Source: Chrysomallon squamiferum
Lineage: Eukaryota > Mollusca > Gastropoda > Neomphalida > Peltospiridae
Direction: 5' to 3'
Length of the DNA: 64,000 nucleotides
NCBI GenBank assembly: GCA_012295275.1
Contig: CM022675.1
Location: 10,611,682 to 10,675,681 of the forward strand
In this document: in pieces, positions 1 through 12,868 of the stretch
Position numbering within the stretch: the first letter of the stretch is position 1
How the letters are laid out: the number at the start of each line of letters is the position of its first letter
Notes under the pieces: generated by a model
Told to the model about the DNA's origin: nothing
Database searches by the model: none
Seen by the model: only the letters and a program-made list of their open reading frames with translations
Program-made: the position numbers and the translations under genes

Positions 1-820
1 AAATAAAAAAATGTTTTAAATAGTTGTAACAGTCGTGGAAATGTTTAATTCACAGAGAAGTCTGATAGAAACCTACGTTAACGTTCCCACAATGCGTGAA
101 CGCAACATATGTCAGTTTTTTACCTTCATCATTCGAGTGTTAAGTTCGCTTCAAGGTAAATCTGCGTTTATGTCATTGATGTTTGAAATGTTCAATATCG
201 TTCTTTCCATCGTGGAGCAAGTCGATTTCTCAAACGCTGCGTGCGGTCGTATATAAAGGCTATTTTAACGTGCGTTCTTTTCTTCTTTTCTTTTATTTAT
301 TTATATATTTTTTTTAAATTTTCGTTACGCTTAAATGTGCATAATAGCCTCCCCCCCAAACACGTGCATAACGTTTTGCCCGCCCTGTAAGCAACCGTGA
401 AACATGAAAGCATAATTGGAAAAAAAAAAAAAAAAAAAAAAAAAAATTAAAAAAAAAAAAAAAACCCATAAATATTGCCATATATCGTTTTGAAAAACTT
501 CGTCTTTCTTTTTAATTATTATTATTATTATTATTATTATTATTTTTTTTTTTTTTTTTTTTAGGGAGAGATCAGTTTCCCTTCTTTAATTTTTCCAATT
601 TATCTGCATCGCGAGAGAAACAGAATCTTATTTTGCTTTTTATTTTGATGTATTTCAAAGCCAGGTAATACATATTAAGACGCTTGGGTAAATACATTGA
701 GCTGCTCAGAACTGAAGTTACATTTCATAAATTTTCGTTAATAAAAAAACCCTGTGAAAATCAAATCTTCACAAGAAAGATGCATACATTAAAGTGTCTG
801 TGAAGCGTAAAAATAGGTCA
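1..820. other. Intergenic, AT-rich, no gene seen
   Basis: No coding signal. It holds an A-rich tract (about 420-464), an (ATT)n run (about 515-541) followed directly by a T tract to 562, and ordinary low-copy AT-rich sequence. A short open frame at the left end (35-256) has no recognisable motif and is probably chance. Confidence 0.6.
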
Positions 821-897
<77 letters not shown>

Positions 898-994
898 GTC
901 TGTCTGTCTGTGTGTCTGTCTGTCTATCTATCTATCTGTCTGTCTGTCTATCTATCTGTCTGTCTGTCTGTCTATCTATCTATTTATCCATCTA

Positions 995-1043
<49 letters not shown>

Positions 1044-1096
1044 ATCTCTCTCTCTATAATATATATATCTCTCTCTCTCTCTCTCTCAAACAAACC

Positions 1097-1127
<31 letters not shown>

Positions 1128-1150
1128 CTATCTATCCTATCTATCTATAA
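821..1150. repeat. Compound (TCTA)n/(TCTG)n microsatellite
   Basis: About 19 TCTA units are followed by interleaved TCTG and TCTA blocks to about 1044. Short (CT)n and (TA)n runs follow. The open frame through it reads only YLSI repeats and is not a gene. Confidence 0.97.
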
Positions 1151-2339
1151 TATATAAAGAATGAAAAAAAAAAGGAAAGAAAGACACAAACAAACAAAGA
1201 AATAACCATATATACAGTCATACACGCATAAAATATATATATACATGTATACATATAAATGTACATAGGTACAGATACAAACACACTTGTATACAAATTT
1301 GTACATATAAATTGTAAATAAATATATTGACTGTCTGTCTGTTTGTCGGTCTCTCTGTCTGTCTAAGTAAATAAAAATCCTAATGCAATACTTCAAAAAT
1401 TACTATTAGTCAGCATATGCAAAAATAAAAAAAAATAAAATAAAAATAATAAAAAATTGCGCTATTGTTGCATAAATGTATGCTGAGTCATTTTTGTATG
1501 GCTGAATTTATATATATATATATAAATATATAAATATATATATTTATATCTAAATTTGTGACCTAGCTTTTCTTTTAATGGAAAAAATTAATATTAATTT
1601 TAAAATTATTTAAATTTTATTCATTAAAATGTATTTCGCGTTCGTGACTATTTAGCTTGGTAAAATAGGTTCACCCACACACAAACAAACGCCCGCATAT
1701 AAATCTATGTATTTATAGCTGTCTATCCATACATCTATTCATTCTTAATTTATCTTCTCTCTGTCTGTCTGTGTGTCTCTCTATATTTCTTTCTTCGATT
1801 TAGTTCAATCGTTAATTCATTTATTTGATCTTTCATTCATTAATTAATTAATTTAATAATTAATCATAATAAAAATAATAATAATAACAACAAAAAACAA
1901 CAATATAACAAGAACAAAATAATAATATAACGAGAACAACAATAACAGTAATAATAATAATGATATCATATCTAAAATTAACGTCTCATTATTTGTAAAA
2001 TATGTTAAACAACAACAACAACAACAACAACAATAATAATAATAATACACTATAATAAACATACGGCATATCTAAAAATATACGTATTTGAATCATGTTA
2101 AACACGGCATGAACTAAATAAATACACCAAAAATATTTTTTATCAAATAATAATTAATAAATCGTTTCATTCCGAATTACGAAAGAATATTTAAAAAAAA
2201 AAAAAAAAAAAAAATTATCATCCCTTTCATCGATCGCTAAGGTAGAAAAATACACTTTTTAATATTTTCATTCTTTTCGGATTTGGGATAAAAATTGTTT
2301 CGATCCTATATATATATATTTTTTTAAATTCTTTTATCT
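1151..2339. other. Intergenic, AT-rich with short microsatellites
   Basis: Holds (TA)n near 1511-1545, a TCTG cluster near 1330-1365 and 1760-1780, and AAC/AAT trinucleotide runs between about 1870 and 2045. An A tract lies near 2191-2213. No gene was recognised. Confidence 0.6.
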
Positions 2340-2800
2340 CGAACATCAGAATTTATCATGCAGACGATACTCGATTCGGACCTCGTCTACCTCTCAGTCC
2401 CCATTGTCGAAAATAATCTCTGAATTTTCATGGTCTCGTAACCAGCTTTCATCCCTCTCTGTGACAAACGTTGCAGGTCCGAAAGTGGCGAGATGGAATT
2501 ATTGTATGAAAGTTAAATAACATCTCGACATCGGCGGCCACATCAAAGATTCCTGAAATGGATTCATTAAGGAAAGAGACAATGTGGAGTCTGAACGTGA
2601 AAGAAAAACTGAAGGCGGCCGGCTGATTGGTTTCAGAGTTCCATTACGTTCCGTGCCTTTCTGTCGAAACTTACTGTGAGCCAAGGAAGAATGGGTGTTA
2701 CGTCACGCGTTTTGTCCGTACAATAACGACGTACGAATGGACAGGTGGAAGACACAAATCCTGAGTGTAGTGTGTCAGAATTTAGAATGGAATGTACACG
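2340..2800. other. Low-copy island, function unknown
   Basis: This is one of the longest stretches without simple repeats on the left side. It is richer in G+C and CpG than its surroundings and bounded on the right by a long CT tract. Short open frames exist but none has a recognisable domain. It could be a regulatory element or simply non-repetitive spacer. Confidence 0.5.
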
Positions 2801-2828
2801 TTGAATATATATAACAAAAACGACAAAA

Positions 2829-3473
<645 letters not shown>

Positions 3474-3520
3474 CTGTCTATCTGTCTGTCTGTATATATA
3501 TATATATAAAGAAAATGAAT

Positions 3521-3610
<90 letters not shown>
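3474..3610 (+). repeat. Composite repeat module: TCTG, TA, spacer, GA
   Basis: In order: a TCTA/TCTG block, a (TA)n block, the spacer AAAGAAAATGAATG, then about 85 bases of (GA)n. The same order and the same spacer occur at 29070-29214, so this is a dispersed family and not a chance microsatellite. Confidence 0.85.
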
Positions 3611-3612
<2 letters not shown>

Positions 3613-3654
3613 CACAAAGTAGACCAATAGGTGTAGAAATTAACAAGTACTTAA

Positions 3655-4060
3655 ACAGAAGAGAAAGAAGACGGGGTCCTTGTCGAGTTTATTGAGCGTC
3701 TAACACAACGCGGCCAGTGGGAGGACTGCCACTTTCTCTGCTCCGAAGCGCGCTCTGCCGCGCGATTCCCGTGAAAAGGGTTAACGCCGAAGTTAAAAGC
3801 TTTTCTGTTCGCACCCAGCAGATTTCCAGTCCAGCGAGCGGGCGTTTCTGCCGCGGTGAGCACGCAGAAAGAGACACCTACACCTGTGCAGAATCCGAGT
3901 CGCTCGTAAATCGTTGATTTTTCACGCTCAAGTACGTGCGCAGAGCTGCAGACAGATTTGTTAGCATCGTTGTAAATATCACTTTTGATGAAGTGATAAA
4001 TATCACGGATATTCTATTGGCGAAATGTTGTTTCTTTCAAGCACTTTTAGCTGCCTCGTT
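3655..4060. other. CpG-rich low-copy island
   Basis: Unusually CpG-rich for this window (several GCGCG and CGCGG clusters around 3710-3860) and free of microsatellites. Open frames on both strands have no recognisable domain. It reads more like a CpG-rich regulatory or promoter segment than coding sequence, but no core promoter was identified. Confidence 0.45.
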
Positions 4061-4570
4061 TTTCCTTATTCTTTCTTTTTTATTCTTCTTTTACCTTTTT
4101 TTTTTTTTTTTTTTTCTCTTACATTTTTTTTTTTTTTTTTTTTTTATTCTTTTTTATTATTTTTTTTTTTTTTTTTTGGAAAGTGTGAGGTGTAAACACG
4201 ACCATTATTGAGTTTTACGACATACGTTTTCTGTTAGACGTGTTAACTAGCCACGTGCGGTGTCTTCAAAGGATGTGTTCAAACACGTGAAGCACACATA
4301 CAGATATGTATAAATAACTCGCGTATATAAATAGTGTCTTAATAGCGAAAATATTGATGTGTTAAACTATTTTAATATTTCGTTTTTTTTTCTTTAAAAA
4401 AAAAAAAAAAAAACATTAAAAAAACCCCACACATAAATAAATAAAATGAAAGCAGCAGGAAGTTGAACGTTCTTTTTTAATATTTAAAATCTAATGCTAC
4501 AAATATACATTATAATACTTTAATAAATACATTGAAAGGGAGTGTGGGAAGGATTATATATTTATATATT

Positions 4571-4573
<3 letters not shown>
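4061..4573. other. Intergenic, T tracts and AT-rich sequence
   Basis: Poly-T-rich segment (about 4098-4177), then unique AT-rich sequence and an A tract near 4396-4413. No gene was recognised. Confidence 0.6.
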
Positions 4574-4647
<74 letters not shown>

Positions 4648-4658
4648 ATTGATTGATT
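4574..4658. repeat. (GA)n then (GATT)n
   Basis: About 70 bases of GA followed by four GATT units. Confidence 0.97.
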
Positions 4659-4784
4659 TCAGATAATTAAATTATATTATAAAGTTTAATTAACAGACAA
4701 AAAGCTTAGCTGAAGACATAGATGGACAGATACAGGTAAAAAGAAAGAGACAAAGATCAAAAGACACTGGGAAATTAAAAAAAA

Positions 4785-4818
<34 letters not shown>
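4785..4818. repeat. (AGAC)n microsatellite
   Basis: Eight consecutive AGAC units after an A tract. Confidence 0.95.
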
Positions 4819-4819
<1 letters not shown>

Positions 4820-5276
4820 ATATATAAAATCCTTTCTTTGTCTTCAACAACATTTGCGGCCAGTTGAATCAACTGTTTTGACTTAATCGGCAAACTCATA
4901 AAGAATACAAATGGTGGCAAAGGAACATTTGTATCTACTTTATTTGTATTTTATCTTTGAGTAATCCATTACTGAGCGAAATAAATGACCTAATCCTGTG
5001 ACTGTATCCATTTAAAAGGGTGTAGAGTAACACAATACGTTAGACACTGTACAGAAACTGTATACGTCAAACAAAGCGTTTATGTTTTGAAGGAAAGAAA
5101 TATTTACGAAGATCATAGGTTATGTTTGTTTTGTCGTAAATGTAGATTCCTGAAATGGATACAGAGAGACAACAGTGAATAAAAAAAAAAAAAAAAAAAA
5201 TCTAGAAGACGAAAAGAAAGAAAACGTAACAAAACCAACAATAAAATAAAGAAAAAAGAAAGAAAAACTAGCACAT

Positions 5277-5310
<34 letters not shown>

Positions 5311-5913
5311 ACAAGAAAGAGAAATAAACCAGCAGAAAAACAAAGAAAAACATCTAAACAAAACAAAAATAGCTGAGTGAAAGATTTACAGTCGCAATGA
5401 CGGAGGCAAATTCATAGGAATAAGTAAGAAGACGATTTTAAAAATTGTTTTAACACAGTATTGTTAAATAGTGCGTGTGTGTGCGCGCGTGTGTTTGTGT
5501 CTGTGTGTGTGTGTGTTTGTATTTATATATATCTATCAGTCTATCGATTGTTCTTTCTTTCTTTCATTCTGTCCTATCTTTCGACATAAGAATACAGAAT
5601 GCAGTGACTTTGTATTAAATCATTTGACGTACACGTATCATTTTCAAAAGCATAGCTCGAAGTAGTTTATCATAAAATTCATTTATCTGTCCCTCATATC
5701 ACGATGTTTGTTTAAGAATCTCAAAACAGAAATCAGTTAAAGATTTATATCTTATTATTTTCAAACCTTTAACGGTTAAAAAAATATGTTACTTTTTAAC
5801 GTTAAATAAATTAAATAAATAAAAAATAAACAAATACACAAACAAACAAATAAATAGATAAATAAATAAATAAATAAATAAAAATATTAAAAAGATAATT
5901 TGATCTCTCTATC

Positions 5914-5959
<46 letters not shown>

Positions 5960-6189
5960 ATGTTAATTTTACCAAAAAACCTATATAATAATAACAATAA
6001 CAATAAAAATAAAATTAAAATAATTACCCCACAAAAATTCGTAACCTAAAAATCACAGAAAATCAATACCCCACCCTGCCAATTAAAATCAAATAAATAA
6101 ATGAAAAGAAAAACAGATGCTTCCCCATTGAACACGAAAAACAATAACTACAAAATTATTCCCTAGAGGAATTTTTTTTTTCTTTTTAG
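4819..6189. other. Intergenic, AT-rich with short repeats
   Basis: Low-copy sequence (about 4820-5160) followed by an A tract (about 5180-5200), AAAT units (about 5284-5312), a TG/CG-rich run (about 5470-5520) and a (TATC)n tract (about 5914-5959). No gene was recognised. Confidence 0.6.
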
Positions 6190-6535
6190 CCCCCTCTTAT
6201 TTTCACCAAATCTTTTGACAAGCAATCCTGGCAGCAGATTCCAGATTTATCTGCGTAGTCAAGCGAACGTGATTGAGTATGATCGTGTGTATGTTTTGAC
6301 CATCTCCGTTGACTTCATGATGATCTTTTGTTGCAGCTCGTGCATTCACACACGAGCCACCATCCATCACAGATCCGTGTTCATGTGTGAAAAAGCACAC
6401 GACAGCTTCATCTCGTCTCGCTGCACGGAAACACTGGGGCGGGAAGTCGCGAGACGCGCCACGTGGAAAGCAGAGCGAAAATTAGCAGACGACAGCGCAC
6501 TGCGCAGGTGCGAAACTGTATGTGTCTTTTTTTTC
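6190..6535. other. Low-copy island, function unknown
   Basis: Mixed-composition sequence between AT-rich blocks, with CpG-containing sequence near 6430-6510. A 108-codon plus-strand open frame spans it but shows no known domain and ends in a T tract, so I do not call it a gene. Confidence 0.45.
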
Positions 6536-6663
6536 GTTTAAAAAAATATTTTTATTATTATTTTTATTAATTTTATTTTATTTTATTTTATTTTATTATT
6601 TTATTATTTTTATTAATTTTATTTAATTTTATTTAATTTAATTTAATTTAATTTAATTTTATT

Positions 6664-6748
<85 letters not shown>

Positions 6749-6768
6749 ATTTTATTTATTTATTTATT

Positions 6769-6819
<51 letters not shown>

Positions 6820-7140
6820 GTTGCTGTTTTTTTTTTTTTTTTTTCAGTTACAGTTCTTGGATAACTGCAAGAATGGCGGGCTTTCTGGGATATAATTATA
6901 GTAATAATAAAAATAATAATAATAATAACAACAACAACAACAACAACAATAATAATAATAAAAATAATAATGGCAACAACAACAACAACAAGAGGCTCAG
7001 TAATACTAATGATGATGATGACAAGAGTATTAAATATATAAGTAAGTAAGTAAGTAAATAAATAAATAAATAAAAATAAATTCAAAAGATACACTGCATA
7101 TTTCACAGACATATTTCACGAGACAAATAAAAATAAAGCG
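6536..7140. repeat. Compound TTTTA / TTTA / TTA / AAC repeat block
   Basis: About 300 bases of interleaved ATTTT, ATTT and ATT units pass into a T tract. After about 50 bases of low-copy sequence there are AAT/AAC units (about 6896-6990) and (TAAG)n/(AAAT)n runs (about 7040-7075). Confidence 0.93.
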
Positions 7141-7435
7141 CCATATTTTTCGTTTTAATTTTTAACGAGTGTTTTAACTTTATTTAAAAACGGGACGTGC
7201 ATTTTTAATACCCTCATTTATCAAAAGATAATCAGATTTCAACCCGCACACGTGCATGCATATTTTGCAATTGTGTGCTCTTTTACCACGGGCCTTGCGT
7301 CATGCACACACAAGCACACGCACACGCACGTGCGCGCACAGAGCAAGCGCTGCGACTTTATTTGACATTAAACTTAAACGAATGAACAGACAGACGTACG
7401 TACAAACACAACGTCTGGGTCCTTAAGACAGCTGT

Positions 7436-7469
<34 letters not shown>

Positions 7470-7564
7470 ATTTTAAATTTTAAAACTTTTTTTTTTTTTT
7501 TTTTTTTGACATTTCTGTTTTTGTTTTTGTTGGCCAAACGATGTCGTTCTACGACTCGAAACAA
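7141..7564. other. Intergenic with paired A and T tracts
   Basis: Low-copy sequence with a CA/CG-rich patch (about 7300-7345), then an A tract (7441-7467) and a T tract (about 7488-7507) about 20 bases apart that could pair as a hairpin. No gene was recognised. Confidence 0.55.
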
Positions 7565-7860
7565 AAAGAATTAAAAGTAAGAATCTATGCTCCTTGGTGT
7601 AAATTTTGACAAATGGCGGACAGATTTCCTTCTGACGCGTGGAACTGAACGCTGCTCGCCAGAGGGCGCTGATTTGGGACCGGAAGTGAAATCTTCGCCC
7701 ACTTCGGTGTCGCCATTTTTCACCTGAGCGGCCGCTTAATTTTTGTGGTTCCGTAATTAGCGGCAATTACAGCGAATTTCTCGTCGAAGCCTCTGATAAC
7801 GATTCATCACTGTCAACATTTTTCAATATGGCGGAGTACGTTGAACTCCCGGGTGTCTTA
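7565..7860. promoter_or_regulatory. Promoter- or insulator-like CpG island
   Basis: About 300 bases hold an ETS-type site ACCGGAAGTGA (7679-7689), a CTCF-like core matching 12 of 14 consensus positions (7656-7669), and three YY1-like ATGGCG cores (7613-7618 plus, 7712-7717 minus, 7828-7833 plus). There is also an inverted pair of homeodomain half-sites, GTAATT and AATTAC (7753-7770). ETS plus YY1 is a common make-up of housekeeping promoters, and YY1 sites often straddle start codons. The third core opens a frame reading MAEYVELPGVLISRKV before running into an A tract. No donor or downstream exon was identified, so a gene here is only a possibility. All sites are read by eye. Confidence 0.35.
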
Positions 7861-8579
7861 ATCAGTCGTAAAGTTAAAAAAAAAAAAAAAATTATTCTAT
7901 TTATTTTTTATTTTTTATTTTTTTATTTTTTATTTTTAAATAATAAAATAAAATAATAAATAAGAAAAAAAGATTTCTTACTGATATTTTTTTCACAGGC
8001 AGACAGACAAAAAGTTTTATATTATTAATTTATCTGATTTTTTTTTTTTTCCGCCACTCATTTCTTTTTTATTATATTTTTCATGGATTTTTTGTTGTTT
8101 TCTTGTTGTTGTTTTGTTTGTATTTTTTAACATATATCTCAACATGTCTACAAAATATTAGTCATTGTAGTGTAATAAATAAATAAATAAATAAATAAAT
8201 GAAATATATCAATCAATCAATTAATAAACAAACAAACAATAAATGGCTAAATAAATAAATGAATGACTAAATGAATATAAATAAATATATAAATAAGACA
8301 AGATAAAATAAATTTGAAAAGTCAAAAAAAACAACAAGAACAAAAAAAAAAAAAAAGAAAAAAAAAGAAGAAAAAAACAACAACAAGAAAATGAGATAAA
8401 CTTGTAGGAACAAAAACGAAATGTTACAGTGATATATTTGAAAAATTAAATATTTTAATCCTTGTTTTTTATTTTCTTTTTCAAAAAAAGACTTATTTTC
8501 AAAAATATTACTTAAATTACATTATTAATGCATTTGTTTTCTTTACTACTCTTTCTTATTCATTCATTCTTTCTTTCCT

Positions 8580-8611
<32 letters not shown>

Positions 8612-9320
8612 TATTTCTTTCTAACTGCAAAAGCAATATTTAACATTAATTTCCTTTCTCTTACTTTTATTATTATTTTAGTAAAACGAGAAAAATTCGT
8701 TTGAGTTTTAATTTTGCTAAATCAAATTATTCAGTACATAAATATGATAAACTTATATTATTTATTTTGACTTGCTGTTGAAATTGATTTTTGAATATCG
8801 GAATCACTCCATGTTACTTATTTAAAATTTGTTTGAAATCGAATTTCAGTAAATGTTTCTATAAGGATTCTTTTACGTTATATTTGTCGGTATTCATAAG
8901 AAGGTTGTAGTCACTGCAAATATAAAGGTTTGAAGGTATATTTAAATAAACTAGTAAATAAATAAATACATAATGAAAGAAATAAAGAAAAAAAAAGAAA
9001 AGAAAAAACATAGGTAGAAAGAAAGATAGAAAAGCAAACAGTCAAACAAATAAACAACCAACCAAACAAACAAACAAACAAATAAATAAATATGAAATAA
9101 AAATTAAAAATACTTAAGAAGTAAGTAAACAAATTTAAAAAAAGAAGTAATTTATTAATTATATGACAATACACAATTAAAAAAAAAAAATAAAATGAAA
9201 AAAAAAAAAAAAAAATAATAATAAAATAATTATATGAAATAATAAAAAAATAAAAATAAGAAAATAAAAAAGAGGAAAAATATCCCGAAAGAAATCTTTC
9301 AAATATTTTTCTTTTTCTTT
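7861..9320. other. Intergenic, very AT-rich
   Basis: Dense low-complexity sequence: ATTTTT runs (about 7890-7950), AAAT units (about 8177-8200), a (TTTC)n tract (about 8566-8621), A-rich blocks and AAAC/AAAT units (about 9050-9090). The part at 8640-8930 is low-copy. No gene was recognised. Confidence 0.6.
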
Positions 9321-9960
9321 CCTATATACCTTAAACGGGCCCCCAGGCAATCGATTTCTTTTTGCAAAACCGTGATTGAACTCTTGTTAGTTTTAATGGA
9401 ATTTTTTAGGCGGGGCCGCACTTTGTATTGGACCGTGTACTGCTTACATTAGACCCCCTGTTTTGGATCAAGCTTGACGGATCGTAAATCGATGGCTTTG
9501 TGAATGCCGTAATGTTCTTCACAGCCTTTTTGTGATCCAAGAAATTCGCTTTTTAACCATGGCAATAAGACCGAGAGCCGGCCGAGTAGAACAGAATATC
9601 GGCTATTTTGACGGGAACCGAAACAGACGGCTGATTGATAGGCAAATGTATTTGAGAACATTAACGTATCAACTGACCCTGAAATGTGAAATTTAAATGT
9701 GTGCTCTTTCGATATGAAACATCAATGATTGAATAAAAAAAAAAAAAGAAAAAAGAAATCACGAAATCTACATTCTTAAACGCATGGATGATTCATGCGC
9801 GGGAATATTAATTAATTAATCAATTCTTTTCTCGTTTCTGTTGTAAATAACGGAATGAAACTGTTCGGCCCCGCCTTTGGACGAAGTCTATTGTTGAGGT
9901 GACATGTTTATGTTCGTGTGTTTCCGTGAGTTTTCTTTAGTTTCGCAAATAACTAATATA
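9321..9960. other. Low-copy island with a PBX-HOX-like octamer
   Basis: A long non-repetitive stretch, interrupted only by a short A-rich run near 9735, with mixed composition and scattered CpG. It contains TGATTGAT at 9632-9639, the half-site pair bound by PBX-HOX dimers. By base composition this octamer is expected several times in 64 kb by chance, so it is only suggestive. No coding domain was recognised. Confidence 0.4.
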
Positions 9961-10065
9961 TTCTTAATTCTTGACTCGTGAAAGAGAAAGAGCAAATGTT
10001 TGAATAACTAAAAATGGAGATATAAAAAAACCTTTTTTTGTTGTTTTTGTTTGCAGTTAATGGTA

Positions 10066-10105
<40 letters not shown>

Positions 10106-11252
10106 AAAATAATAATAAAAATATCTTGATTTTTTTTTTCTACAATATTTGAAACAATATAACAAACAACAACAATTAAACAATAACACAGAGACAAATA
10201 AATAGAAGAATTTAGCAAATTATTTTTCTCTTTCACTCTTTCTTTGTCTCTCTTTCTGTTTTTCTCTCTCTCTGTATATACCTCTCGCTCTTACACACGC
10301 ATACACTTTTTTTCTTTTTTTCCCCCTTTTATTTACGCTCAAATTGAAATATATATATACGATAAATATATAAATCGTTATAAAAGAAACATAGGGAGCA
10401 GGGGAAAAAAAATTAAAAAATGATACCATTATTTTTTATTGCTGTATTTTTTAATTTTTTTTTTGTTGAATTACTTGATGAGTCAGTGAAATTATGATTC
10501 AGAATTTCTGACTGTTTTGAAATGAATACATTATTATAATTTATATACGTGTTTAATTTTGTGTGAGTATGTCTGTTAATGTATATATGCATGTCATGTA
10601 TATATAATGTGAATCTGTATTGAAATAATATATTATTTTGTCCTTTATTTATTTTTTATTTTTCGTATAAATAAGAGCAATTATGCAGCATTCACTACAT
10701 CCCCCTCAAACTACACACCTACGCAAAACCTTCAACAACACAGTGACAACACTTCAGACACGTAACTATACTCACACGCACGCACGCACACTCAGTCACA
10801 TGCTGTAACAGTAAACCATTTTGTTACAAACACTCGCGAATTCGTCCAGGCTATTGACATTTTACAGCGGCACAGTAATTAAATACATAATTAGCTCTGA
10901 CCACCATCACTCGAAGTTTGTAAACAGTTAAAGAGAATGACCGTTCAAGGGGAAACAATCCAGTACAATTTATTAACATGACAAAACGAAAAACCTACAC
11001 AACAGCTTTGTAAGCAGGAAAAGGAAAGATAACCGAAAAGAAATAGTCTACTTTGGCTGAGCCTCGTGGTAACATTTTCCAGTCGAGATGATTATTTATC
11101 GATGAAAGCGTCGTGCTGATAACAGACCAGTAATTATAACACATAATGATTGATTCTAGGTTCGAAAATATGAAATCATTATTTTCTTTTCTCTAAAAAA
11201 GGTACTTAATTATCTTATTTGTTGTAAATTTTACAGAAAATGTTTTTTAAGT
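9961..11252. other. Intergenic with a low-copy right half
   Basis: Contains (AAAG)n (about 10066-10107), CT-rich and T-rich runs to about 10330, AT-rich sequence, and a low-copy segment (about 10690-11160) with no recognisable gene. Confidence 0.55.
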
Positions 11253-11327
<75 letters not shown>

Positions 11328-11392
11328 TGAGTGAGAGAGAGAGAGAGAAAGAGAGAGAAAAAGCGAGAGAGAGAGATAGAGAGAGAGAGGGG
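11253..11392. repeat. (GA)n tract, interrupted
   Basis: About 74 bases of pure GA followed by about 65 bases with GTGA, GAAA and GCGA interruptions. Confidence 0.97.
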
Positions 11393-11970
11393 GGACTTAC
11401 ATACACAAAGTCATTTATTTTATTTTATTTTTTATTCATTTGTTTATTAAAAGCATTTATTCTTAAAGATTTATTATTACTTTTTAGATTAGTTTGTTTA
11501 TCAGAACGTTTTATTCTATATTCTGCACAGTATAATTTAATACACCATATAGGTATTTTGGTTATTTATGTTTTCAAATTGTATTTTTATTTATTCTCTG
11601 TTTATTTTACTTTATTTTATAACTCCTAAAATATAGTACATAACTTTTGACATTACATTTACAGATTATTAATTTTATTTTATACGAAATTATTGCATTT
11701 ACTTAAATATATTTCATTTAATAAATTTTCATTCATTCATTCATTCATTCATTCATTCATTCATTCATTTATCAGTATATTATATATTCATTTATTTATT
11801 CATTTTTATCCCTATTAATAACATTGTTTAGTATATCAATTTGGGAAATTAATAATTAAATAAATAAATATAATAAATAAAAAAAATAAAAAATAAAACC
11901 CCCAAAAACCGTTCCTCTTTTATTACACCACATAACCATAATCTTCACCACAAATCACACATTTTTTTGT
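11393..11970. other. Intergenic, AT-rich
   Basis: AT-rich sequence with an (ATTC)n tract (about 11730-11770) and AAAT units near 11860-11900. No gene was recognised. Confidence 0.6.
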
Positions 11971-12480
11971 TTTTATCATCATCTTCTTCTTTTTTGTGAA
12001 AGAAAACAAAAAAAATCACATATTTCACTTTGTTTTCCGCAAAAATGTTTTTGTCCGCCTTTCTTTTGAGAAATGACTTTATCTGATGCCGACACTTGTG
12101 ATTTATCCGGAGGATGCTTTGAAATCGTCCGGAACAAGACGGACAATTTGCTTGGCCCTTCGTACTCGGTCAGAGAAATTAACTGCATGACTAAATTGGA
12201 TTCTTTAACCAATTCTAAGGGCGGCTTAACGTTGGTATTGAGTTAAAAGGTTAATAACGCCGCTAAAATGAACGGATTTGTAAGAAATTACCGTAGGAAA
12301 ACGCTTCTGCGAATCAAGATCGACCATCTTCGTGTTAATTATTCGTGTTGGTCCTATTGTCGTAATGTCGTCTGCGGAATGTTTTTGGTCGGCAATCCAC
12401 AGGACTTAGTATCGAATTCTTGTTACAAATGTTTAAAAGGAAGAATTTCTGTGCCAAGATATTTAATTTTCTTTTTGTCC
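11971..12480. other. Low-copy island, function unknown
   Basis: Mostly non-repetitive with CpG-containing sequence (about 12050-12410). Open frames on both strands (77 and 83 codons) run into T tracts and show no domain. The composition sets it apart from the flanking repeats. Confidence 0.45.
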
Positions 12481-12597
12481 TATTTTTTTTTTTTTTTTTT
12501 TTTTTTTACTGCATGTTGAATTTGCTTAGTTTTTCTTCTGTTTCGTTTTTTTTTCGTTTTTTTCCCCCCAATCTCATATTTATCTTTATAATAATCA

Positions 12598-12806
12598 GAA
12601 AAAAAGAAAAAAAGAAGAAAGAATGGAATTAAGAAAGATAGAAAAAAGGAGAGATACAAAATTACATGAAGAATGGACAGGTAGTTAGAAAGAAAGAGAG
12701 ACAGATAAAATGGAAAAAAAGAAAAAGTGAGATAGATTTATAGATTGATAGATATAAAAAAAGAATAAGAGAGACAGAAAGACAGAGAAAGAGAGATACA
12801 GAGAAA

Positions 12807-12865
<59 letters not shown>
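12598..12865. repeat. Purine-rich block ending in (GA)n
   Basis: Imperfect GAAA, GATA and GACA units lead into about 55 bases of pure GA (about 12811-12865). Confidence 0.93.

Positions 12866-12868
<3 letters not shown>

Noticed and set aside
794-1150. 118-codon YLSI repeat frame
   Set aside because: Direct translation of a TCTA/TCTG microsatellite.
9632-9639. TGATTGAT as a stand-alone PBX-HOX site
   Set aside because: With this base composition about five copies are expected in 64 kb over both strands, and others occur near 4645 and 11147; without a MEIS partner it is not evidence.
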